This document shows, piece by piece, positions 23,992-29,560 of a stretch of DNA of 29,560 nucleotides (its first letter is position 1; every line of letters starts with the position of its first letter). The stretch is from JBJXGV01 sp046160485 (lineage in GTDB: Bacteria; Orphanbacterota; Orphanbacteria; JBJXGV01): positions 1 through 29,560 of the forward strand of contig JBJXGV010000031.1 in the NCBI GenBank assembly GCA_046160485.1, in the 5' to 3' direction. The notes under the pieces are model-generated. The model did no database searches and was not told where the DNA came from. It saw only the letters and a program-made list of their open reading frames with translations. The position numbers and the translations under genes are program-made.

Positions 23992-26079
23992 TTAGCTTTC
24001 TTCGGTCGCCTTCTTTGCCGCCTGCGCCTCGGCGATCACCTTTTCGGCGTTCTCGCGAGGCACCTCTTCGTAGTGCGAGAACGTGCGCGCGAACGCTCCA
24101 CGTCCTTGCGTGATCGAACGCAGATGCGTCGAGTAGTGGTAGATCTCCGCGAGCGGCACGTGCGCGCGAATCTGCTGGCGCCCGCCCTCGCTTCCCATTC
24201 CGAGAATTTTTCCGCGGCGGCTCGAGAGATCGCCCATCACGTCGCCCATGTACGCATCGGGAACGGTGACAGTGATCTCCATGATCGGCTCGAGCAGAAC
24301 GAGCTTCGCCTCTTCGACCGCCTTCCGCAGCGCGAGCTGCCCCGCGATCTTAAACGCCATTTCGGAGGAGTCGACCGCGTGGTACGAACCGTCGTGGATC
24401 GTCGCCTTCAAGTCGACGACGGGGTATCCCGCGAGCGAACCCTCGATCATCGCCTCGACGACGCCCTTCTCGACGGCCGGGATGAAATTCTTCGGCACCG
24501 CACCGCCGACGACCGCGTTCGCGAATTCGAAACCGGCTCCGCGCGGCCGCGGCTCGACACGAATGTGAACATCGCCGAATTGCCCGCGTCCGCCGGTCTG
24601 CTTCTTGTGGCGGCCTTGCACGTCGGCCTTGCCGCGAATCGTCTCGCGATACGGAATGCGCGGCGCCGTCAGCTCGACCGCGATCCCGTAGCGATCCTTG
24701 AGGCGATGCGTCACGACATCGAGGTGAACGTCGCCCATGCCCGAGAGAATCGTCTCACGCGTTTCGCTGTCGAAGTGATGCTGAAACGTCGGGTCTTCTT
24801 CGTGGAAGCGATGCAGCGCCACGCCGATCTTCTCTTCGTCGCCCTTGTCCTTCGTGTGAATGGCCACCGAATGCGGGGGCGTCGGAAAATTGATTCCGTG
24901 ATAGACGATCGGATGCGCCTTGTCGGTGAGCGTGTCACCGGTGAACGTTTCGCGCAGCTTCACCGCGCACGCGAAGTCGCCCGCGATGACGCGATGCACT
25001 TCCTTGCGCTCGCGCCCGACCATCTTGAAAAGCTGGCCGATCTTTTCGTGGCGGTTCTTCGTGGCGTTGTGAACGTCGTGTCCCGCCTCGAGCACGCCCG
25101 AGTAGACGCGGATGAACGACAGCTCGCCGACGTGCGCCTCGGAGAGAGTCTTCCACACGAGCGCCGAGAGCGGCGCGTCGACGGTGCGCGGCCGCGAGTC
25201 GGCGCCGTCCACCGATTTCGCGGGCGCCCGGTCCATCGGCGACGAGCCTTCGGTTGTGAGGAACTCGAGCAGATTGGAGATTCCGTACATCGGCTTGCCG
25301 CACGCGACGAGAATGGGGAAGAGCCGCCCCTGATTGACGCCCTTGCGCATGCCGGTCGTGAACTCTTCTTCCGTAAGATTGCCGCCCTCTTCGAAGAACT
25401 TCTCGGTGAGTTCGTCGTCGACCTCGGCGACCGCTTCGACGAGTTTGTCGCGCGCCGCCTTCGCGGCCTCGAGCATGTTTGCCGGAACGTCGCCTTCCTT
25501 CGATGCGCCGCTGCCGTCCTTCGCGAAGAAGTGCGCGCGCATGTGCAGCAAGTCGATCAATCCTTCGAGCTTCTCCCCTTCGCCGATCGGAAGCTGCGCG
25601 GGGATCGCGAGCTTCGAGATGTTCTCGCGCAGCGTCGTCGTCGCCTTCTCGAAGTTCGCGAGCGGCTTCTCGAGTTTCGTGACGACGAAGACGATCGAGT
25701 GACCGTCGGCGCGCGCCAAATCGAACGCGCGTTCCGTGCCGACTTCCGAGCCCGCGGACGCGTCGACCGTGATGATCGCGTTGCCCGCGACGCGCATCGC
25801 CGCGCATGGCTCGCCGACGAAGTCGTCGAAGCCCGGCGTATCGATCAAATTCAGGTGGATGTTCTTCCAGTCGACGCTCGCGAGGGCCGATCGAATCGTG
25901 ATCTTGCGGCGCTTTTCCTCGTCGTCGTAATCGAGGTGCGAGTTGCCTTCGTCAACGCTCCCATGGCGAGCGGTCGTCTTCGTGAAGAAGAGGATGGCCT
26001 CCGCGAGCGAGGTCTTCCCGGACGCCCCGTGCCCCGCCAATACGCAATTGCGGATCGCTTGCGGGCCGTACTCTTTCAA
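23992..26079 (-). CDS. fusA: Elongation factor G-like translational GTPase (EF-G2/FusA2 type)
   Basis: The 695-residue protein has all EF-G domains: G domain (1-265), domain II (about 290-375), III, IV (from about 460, with G-G-R-G-Q-F-G-D-V) and V (about 590-680, M-G-D-V-M-G-D-L-S-S-R-R-G). The nucleotide-binding motifs differ from housekeeping EF-G. G1 is G-H-G-A-S-G-K-T (16-23). G3 is D-T-P-G-F-D-D-F (80-87), where the usual catalytic His is Phe. G4 is T-K-L-E (134-137) instead of N-K-x-D. Similar changes are known in FusA2/EF-G-like proteins, so this is probably a second EF-G whose exact role is open. It starts with TTG at 26079, eight bases after AAAGGAG, and heads the long operon. Confidence 0.9.
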   Translation of the reverse strand: MKEYGPQAIRNCVLAGHGASGKTSLAEAILFFTKTTARHGSVDEGNSHLDYDDEEKRRKITIRSALASVDWKNIHLNLIDTPGFDDFVGEPCAAMRVAGNAIITVDASAGSEVGTERAFDLARADGHSIVFVVTKLEKPLANFEKATTTLRENISKLAIPAQLPIGEGEKLEGLIDLLHMRAHFFAKDGSGASKEGDVPANMLEAAKAARDKLVEAVAEVDDELTEKFFEEGGNLTEEEFTTGMRKGVNQGRLFPILVACGKPMYGISNLLEFLTTEGSSPMDRAPAKSVDGADSRPRTVDAPLSALVWKTLSEAHVGELSFIRVYSGVLEAGHDVHNATKNRHEKIGQLFKMVGRERKEVHRVIAGDFACAVKLRETFTGDTLTDKAHPIVYHGINFPTPPHSVAIHTKDKGDEEKIGVALHRFHEEDPTFQHHFDSETRETILSGMGDVHLDVVTHRLKDRYGIAVELTAPRIPYRETIRGKADVQGRHKKQTGGRGQFGDVHIRVEPRPRGAGFEFANAVVGGAVPKNFIPAVEKGVVEAMIEGSLAGYPVVDLKATIHDGSYHAVDSSEMAFKIAGQLALRKAVEEAKLVLLEPIMEITVTVPDAYMGDVMGDLSSRRGKILGMGSEGGRQQIRAHVPLAEIYHYSTHLRSITQGRGAFARTFSHYEEVPRENAEKVIAEAQAAKKATEES

Positions 26080-26152
26080 GTTCGAGTCTCCTTTGGCTGG
26101 ATCACGATTCCGAGGATGGGTTCGAGGGAGTCAAGATTCATAGCGCGATGGC

Positions 26153-26182
26153 ATGCTATCACTTGGGTCGCGAGGGTGTCAA
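26153..26182 (-). promoter_or_regulatory. Promoter of the EF-G-like/yebC/ruv operon
   Basis: The minus strand has a perfect -35 TTGACA (26182-26177), an 18-base spacer and an extended -10 TGA-TAGCAT (hexamer 26158-26153). Transcription would begin near 26146, giving a leader of about 67 bases. It lies in the 141-base gap after the last tandem secreted gene and is the best promoter in the window after that of the barrel protein. Confidence 0.65.
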
Positions 26183-26220
26183 CGCAAGAGGGGGCGCGGT
26201 GACGGCTTGCGAGCGCGCGG

Positions 26221-26949
26221 CTACGGGAGCGTGCAGTCGTTCGTTGCGCCGAGCGTGCCGGTGTCGCCGAAGTACTGCATCACGCTTCCGCGTCCGCTGA
26301 TCCCACCGAAGATATCGGAGCCGCCCACGAATCCATCGCAATTCATGTCCCATCCGTCGTTCACGCCGGGAGTGACAGGTCCGAAGTGGGCGAGAAACCC
26401 GCAAACGAGGTTCGTGATGTCCGACCCGCTCACGCTCGATGAGCCCGTCGACAGCCCGCAGCCGAGAGTCGGATGGCCGCTCTTGTTGACGTCCGGCGAG
26501 CGCACCATCAGCTCGCAGAGCGGCACGCCGTCGGCGCAGAGCGCGACGCGCCCGTAACCCGACGCGGCGTGAAGCGCGACCGTCGCCATTCCCGCCGCGT
26601 CCGTGAGCGCGGTCGTCGCGCCGCCATTCGCGATGTTCACGATCCCCGATTGCTCGGAGAACAAGACCACCGCGTCGGCGACCGCAACGTCGAGAGCATC
26701 GCGAACTCGCACCGTGATCGACACTCGGTCGAACACAGGGCTCGCCGTCGAGCCCGCGGGTGTTAGGCGAACGACATCCGGATCCCAGCTCGTGATGCAG
26801 ACCAAGCGCGTCGGGAATTGCGTGATCGTGATGGCGCACGTGGAGAGCGGCGGAAACGGCACTCCGGCGCTGACGACAGTCGACGCGCTTACCGCCAGTG
26901 CCGCGGCGACCGCAATCATCCGCGCCGTGCGAGAAATCATTGGCGTCAT
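26221..26949 (-). CDS. Tandem secreted Ig-like/dockerin-like protein, copy 4
   Basis: This 242-residue protein has a signal peptide (about 1-28, ending V-V-S-A-G-V), a conserved cysteine-containing strand region (P-F-P-P-L-S-T-C), an Ig-like domain (about 58-148) with T-D-A-A-G-M-A-T-V-A-L typical of Big-1 domains, and a split dockerin-like domain. The first half (S-P-D-V-N-K-S-G ... S-G-S-D-I) carries an insertion. The second (D-M-N-C-D-G-F-V-G-G-S-D-I) has the D-x-N-x-D spacing of a calcium loop. It ends C-T-L-P like its paralogs. Eight cysteines are shared by all four copies. The ATG at 26949 has GGAGG upstream. The second calcium loop differs most from its siblings. Function unknown. Confidence 0.8.
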   Translation of the reverse strand: MTPMISRTARMIAVAAALAVSASTVVSAGVPFPPLSTCAITITQFPTRLVCITSWDPDVVRLTPAGSTASPVFDRVSITVRVRDALDVAVADAVVLFSEQSGIVNIANGGATTALTDAAGMATVALHAASGYGRVALCADGVPLCELMVRSPDVNKSGHPTLGCGLSTGSSSVSGSDITNLVCGFLAHFGPVTPGVNDGWDMNCDGFVGGSDIFGGISGRGSVMQYFGDTGTLGATNDCTLP

Positions 26950-27010
26950 CTCCGATCCTCCGCGATCGTTGCGGGACGCGAAACGCGTCGCGCGTTTTCG
27001 GCAAGTGTGG
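26950..27010 (-). repeat. Junction repeat with hairpin between copies 3 and 4 (short form)
   Basis: This 61-base spacer is nearly identical to the two 84-base spacers at 27737-27820 and 28544-28627, but lacks 23 bases next to the ribosome binding site. It contains the inverted repeat GACGCG-AAA-CGCGTC (26975-26989), extended by three more pairs across a G-G mismatch to 26971-26993. The same stem with loop AAG occurs in the other two. Confidence 0.8.
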
Positions 27011-27736
27011 CTACGGCAGCGCGCAGTCGTTCCTCGCGCCGAGCGTGCCCGTGTCGCCCCAATACCGCAGTACGCCGCCGCCCTTGCCGATCAAGCCCGT
27101 GATGTCAGAGCCGCTCACGTTGTGGTCGCAGTTCAAATCCCAGCCATCGTTCACGCCGACTGTCACGGGTCCGAAGTGGGTGAGAAACCCGCAAACAGGA
27201 TTGTTGATCTCGGCCCCGTTTACCGAGGTGAACCCGGTTCCGAGGCCGCAAAGTTCGGGCGTCCCTCCCTTGTTCACGTCCGGCGATCGCACGGCAAGGC
27301 GGCACAGTTGAATTCCGTCCGCGCAGACCGCGACCTCGCCGTAGCCGGACGCGGCGTGAAGTGAGATCGTCGCGAGGCCCGCGGCGTCCGTGATCGCGGT
27401 CGTTGCGCCGCCATTGGCAATATTCACGATTCCGGCGACCTCTGAGAACACGACGAGCGCGCTGGGCACCGGGATGTCGGTCGCGCTGCGCACGCGGACC
27501 GTGATGGCCGCACGATCACCCAGAGGGTTCGCCGTCGAGCCCGCGGGCGTTAGGCGAACGACGTCCGGCTCCCAGCTCGTCATGCAGATCAACCGCGTCG
27601 TGAATTGCGTGATCGTGACGGTGCACGTGCAGAGCGGGGGAAACGGGACTCCAGCGCCAGCGTCCGTCGCGGCGCAAGCCGCGAGCGCCGCCACGATCGC
27701 GATCACTCGTGCCTTGCGCGCCATCATCGAACTCAT
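27011..27736 (-). CDS. Tandem secreted Ig-like/dockerin-like protein, copy 3
   Basis: This 241-residue paralog has a signal peptide ending A-T-D-A-G-A-G, the motif P-F-P-P-L-C-T-C (32-39), an Ig-like domain (58-148) with I-T-D-A-A-G-L-A-T-I-S-L and a dockerin-like region. The latter has S-P-D-V-N-K-G-G (151-158), an insertion with a cysteine, then N-G-A-E-I (173-177), and a canonical second loop D-L-N-C-D-H-N-V-S-G-S-D (200-211). The ATG at 27736 follows GAGGAGG. A longer open frame to 27814 runs through the spacer hairpin and is not used. Calcium-dependent folding and a surface role are inferred. Confidence 0.8.
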   Translation of the reverse strand: MSSMMARKARVIAIVAALAACAATDAGAGVPFPPLCTCTVTITQFTTRLICMTSWEPDVVRLTPAGSTANPLGDRAAITVRVRSATDIPVPSALVVFSEVAGIVNIANGGATTAITDAAGLATISLHAASGYGEVAVCADGIQLCRLAVRSPDVNKGGTPELCGLGTGFTSVNGAEINNPVCGFLTHFGPVTVGVNDGWDLNCDHNVSGSDITGLIGKGGGVLRYWGDTGTLGARNDCALP

Positions 27737-27820
27737 CTGCAATCCTCCTCTATCGTCATCCTTGCGGTTCCGCGATCGTTGCGGGACGCGAAGCGCGTCG
27801 CGCGTTTTCGGCAAGTGGGG
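27737..27820 (-). repeat. Junction repeat with hairpin between copies 2 and 3
   Basis: This 84-base spacer matches the spacer between copies 1 and 2 almost base for base, including its length. It holds GACGCG-AAG-CGCGTC, extended by three outer pairs to 27781-27803, followed downstream on the minus strand by the Shine-Dalgarno sequence of copy 3. There is no U-run directly after the stem. Confidence 0.8.
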
Positions 27821-28543
27821 CTACGGCAACGTGCAGTTGTTCTTCGATCCAAGCGTTCCGAAGTCGCCGAAATACTGCAGAATGCCGCTCTTGCCGAGAA
27901 AGCCGTTGATGTCGAGGCCGGACACGGCGTGGTCGCAGGTGAAGTCCCAGCCATCGTTCACGCCGACCGTCACGGGTCCGAAGTTCGCCAGCATTCCGCA
28001 GACCGGATTATTGATTTCGCTGCCGGCAACGGCCGAGACTCCTGTCCCGAGCCCGCAGAGATTGGGACTCGGCCCCTTGTTCAAGTCCGGCGACCTCACC
28101 GCGAGGCGGCAGAGCTCCACCCCGTCCGCGCAAAGCGCGACCTCGCCGAACCCAGACGCCCCGTGCAACAGAACAGTCGCGAGCCCCGCCCCGTTCGTGA
28201 TCGCCGTTGTCGCGCCGCTGCTCGAGATGTTGACGATCCCGGCCACTTCGGCGAAGGAAACGAAGGCGCCCGCGACCGGCAGAGCATCCGCCGCGCGCAC
28301 ACGAACGGCGATCGAAACACGGTCGATCGGCGGATTCGCCGTCGAGCCCGCGGGCGTCAGCCGCACGATATCCGGCTCCCAGCTCGTGATGCATTGGAGC
28401 CGTGTCGGAATCTGCGTAATCGTCACCGTGCATGTGGAGAGTGGCGGAAAGGGGACTCCAGCGCCGACGTCCGACGCAGCACACGTTGTCAGCGCCGCTG
28501 CGATCGCGATCACTCGTGCATGGCGCGCCAGTATCGAATCCAT
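27821..28543 (-). CDS. Tandem secreted Ig-like/dockerin-like protein, copy 2
   Basis: This 240-residue paralog has the same layout as its neighbours: a signal peptide ending A-S-D-V-G-A-G, P-F-P-P-L-S-T-C, an Ig-like domain with I-T-N-G-A-G-L-A-T-V-L-L, then S-P-D-L-N-K-G and A-G-S-E-I (first, interrupted dockerin-like half) and D-F-T-C-D-H-A-V-S-G-L-D-I (second half, with Thr in place of the usual Asn). It ends N-C-T-L-P. The ATG at 28543 has AGGAGG upstream. The variable residues sit in the Ig domain strands and loops, while all eight common cysteines are kept. Confidence 0.8.
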   Translation of the reverse strand: MDSILARHARVIAIAAALTTCAASDVGAGVPFPPLSTCTVTITQIPTRLQCITSWEPDIVRLTPAGSTANPPIDRVSIAVRVRAADALPVAGAFVSFAEVAGIVNISSSGATTAITNGAGLATVLLHGASGFGEVALCADGVELCRLAVRSPDLNKGPSPNLCGLGTGVSAVAGSEINNPVCGMLANFGPVTVGVNDGWDFTCDHAVSGLDINGFLGKSGILQYFGDFGTLGSKNNCTLP

Positions 28544-28627
28544 CGGTGATCCTCCTTCATCGTCATCCGTGAGGTTCCGCGATCGTTGCGGGACGCGAAG
28601 CGCGTCGCGCGTATTCGGCGGAGCTGG
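28544..28627 (-). repeat. Junction repeat with hairpin between copies 1 and 2
   Basis: This 84-base spacer carries the same stem-loop as the other two junctions (28588-28610; GACGCG-AAG-CGCGTC plus three outer pairs over a G-G mismatch). It differs slightly next to the copy 1 stop. Its conservation between genes that have diverged more than the spacer suggests either recent duplication or selection on the hairpin. Confidence 0.8.
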
Positions 28628-29356
28628 CTACGGGAGCGCACACGTGTTCTTCACGCCGAGCGTGCCAGTGTCGCCGAAGTACTGGAGCACGCCGCCATTC
28701 CCGAGAAGCCCGTTGATGTCGACGCCGTTGACGTTGTGGTCGCAATTCAAGTCGAAGCCGTCGTTCACGCCCGCGGTCACGGGGCCGAAACCCGCGAGAA
28801 ATCCGCACGCCGGATTCGTGATGTCGCCGCCCGAGACACTAGACGCGCTAGTGCCGAGGCCGCACAACGTCGGCGCACTGCTCTTCGTGACATCGGGCGA
28901 TCGAACGTCAAGGGCGCAAAGTTGGATGCCGTCCGCGCAAAGCCACACAACGCCGGAACCTGACGCCGCCGTCAGCGACACCGTCGCCAATCCCGTGGCG
29001 TCGGTGAACGCTGTCGTCGAACCGCCGTTCGCGATGTTGACGCGATTGGCATCGGACGGATTCGCCTCGTGAAACGCGACGAGCGCACTCACGACCGGAT
29101 TGTTCAACGAGTTTCGCGCACGGACCGTGATCGAAACGCGGTCGAATTGCGGCGTCGCGTTCGATCCTGCAGGCGTTAGCCGCACGACATCCGGCTCCCA
29201 ACTCGAGATGCATTGAGCGCGCGTCGGGAACTGCGTGATCGTTACAGTGCAGGTGCAGAGCGGAGGGTACGGGAAACCCGCGTTGGAACGCGTACTGAAG
29301 GCGATGATTGAACCGAAGAGAAGCGTTGAGAAGAGCACGAGTTTCATCGAGCGCAT
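28628..29356 (-). CDS. Tandem secreted Ig-like/dockerin-like protein, copy 1 (first of array)
   Basis: This 242-residue protein is the most divergent and the first transcribed of the four. It has a different signal peptide (about 1-26, ending S-T-R-S-N-A), then P-Y-P-P-L-C-T-C and an Ig-like domain with a small insertion (H-E-A-N-P-S-D-A-N-R) before V-N-I-A-N-G-G. T-D-A-T-G-L-A-T-V-S-L follows, then the interrupted S-P-D-V-T-K half and the canonical D-L-N-C-D-H-N-V-N-G-V-D-I second half. It ends N-T-C-A-L-P. The ATG at 29356 has AGGAGG upstream. It alone has a promoter-like element before it, so it probably leads the array's transcript. Confidence 0.8.
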   Translation of the reverse strand: MRSMKLVLFSTLLFGSIIAFSTRSNAGFPYPPLCTCTVTITQFPTRAQCISSWEPDVVRLTPAGSNATPQFDRVSITVRARNSLNNPVVSALVAFHEANPSDANRVNIANGGSTTAFTDATGLATVSLTAASGSGVVWLCADGIQLCALDVRSPDVTKSSAPTLCGLGTSASSVSGGDITNPACGFLAGFGPVTAGVNDGFDLNCDHNVNGVDINGLLGNGGVLQYFGDTGTLGVKNTCALP

Positions 29357-29396
29357 GCGCTGGTCCTCCTGTACCTAAGCCGGGAGGGTGCCGGGG

Positions 29397-29413
29397 ACTG
29401 CGAAGCACGCAGT
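29397..29413 (-). other. Hairpin in the leader of the tandem array
   Basis: ACTGCG (29397-29402) pairs with CGCAGT (29408-29413) around AAGCA, between the likely -10 and the start of copy 1. It is a perfect six-base stem without a U-run. A role in leader stability is possible. Confidence 0.3.
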
Positions 29414-29432
29414 ATTCCGGTGGGCGAGGCCC

Positions 29433-29441
29433 AGTCTAGCA
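29433..29441 (-). promoter_or_regulatory. Extended -10 element for the tandem secreted gene array
   Basis: The minus strand reads TGCTAGACT, an extended -10 with hexamer TAGACT, 77 bases before the copy 1 start. No -35-like hexamer is found 17-18 bases upstream. It lies between the possible stop codon at 29504 and the first gene of the array, where a promoter is expected. The rest of the 29357-29503 gap shows nothing else. Confidence 0.4.
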
Positions 29442-29503
29442 CCGGCGCTCGCGATCGGGTAGTAGCGGCGAGGGCGATGGGCGGGCGTGGTTCGGCGCGC
29501 GCG

Positions 29504-29560
29504 TCAGTCGCCGAGCGCCGTGCGCAGGCGCGCGGCTTGCGGCGCGGCCGCGCGGCCGCG
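29504..29560 (-). CDS. Possible 3' end of a gene cut by the window edge
   Basis: The frame ending in TGA at 29504-29506 stays open to the window edge for 18 codons. It gives an Ala/Arg-rich C-terminus ending A-A-R-L-R-T-A-L-G-D, which looks like a real helical protein end. It is too short to identify, and chance cannot be excluded in such GC-rich DNA. Confidence 0.35.
   Translation of the reverse strand, partial: RGRAAAPQAARLRTALGD

Noticed and set aside
23980..26202. Long open frame on the plus strand (740 codons) opposite the EF-G-like gene
   Set aside because: It is a mirror of the GC-rich codon pattern of the real gene, is extremely Arg/Asp/Leu rich and has no recognisable domain or ribosome binding site.
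27737..27814. In-frame extension of copy 3 upstream through the junction hairpin
   Set aside because: The signal peptide and GAGGAGG binding site place the start at 27736; the same peptide appears in another frame at the next junction simply because the spacer is repeated.
27390..29072. 560-codon plus-strand frame spanning three of the tandem copies and two spacers
   Set aside because: Two repeat periods are multiples of three, so an antisense frame stays open through the array. The translated product is low-complexity and repeats with the array; no start signal was seen.

Overview
The window is a GC-rich bacterial chromosome segment in which all 32 complete genes, and a possible 33rd at the right edge, lie on the minus strand, so the genes read from right to left. 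Conserved housekeeping genes are mixed with exported proteins: a very long beta-propeller protein with a FlgD-like/type IX-secretion-type C-terminal tail (PNPFNP motif), an outer-membrane barrel, a TPR lipoprotein and dockerin-like proteins. This points to a Gram-negative member of the FCB side of the tree, possibly an Eisenbacteria-like lineage. That placement is an inference from protein style, not from a marker-gene tree.

In order of transcription: (1) 29356-26221, four tandem paralogous secreted proteins, each with a signal peptide, an Ig-like domain, a split dockerin-like domain and eight invariant cysteines. Near-identical spacers carrying a hairpin separate them. (2) 26182-11789, one long run of closely spaced or overlapping genes behind a good promoter: EF-G-like GTPase, yebC, ruvC, ruvA, two small conserved proteins, a DEAD-box RNA helicase, ruvB, a DUF2905 membrane protein, queA, tgt, yajC, def, fmt, rsmB, a kinase-less PASTA protein and rpe. 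It covers Holliday-junction processing, queuosine tRNA modification, start-methionine formylation and deformylation, rRNA methylation and Sec translocation. (3) 11585-6481, a translation and secretion cluster: ffh, rpsP, khpA, rimM, trmD, rplS, rnhB, yraN. (4) 6351-4773, an outer-membrane protein gene with a sigma70-type promoter, a structured leader of about 300 nt and a strong hairpin terminator. (5) 4668-120, a lipoprotein gene overlapping by one base the gene for the 1299-residue propeller protein.

No tRNA, rRNA, CRISPR array, insertion sequence or phage gene was seen. The only gene-free stretch over 300 bases is 6016-6480, which holds the outer-membrane protein's promoter and leader. The least explained parts are the four-copy secreted family with its conserved junction hairpins, the outer-membrane protein leader, and a recurring extended -10 motif (TGnTAGnnT) in front of several transcription units.
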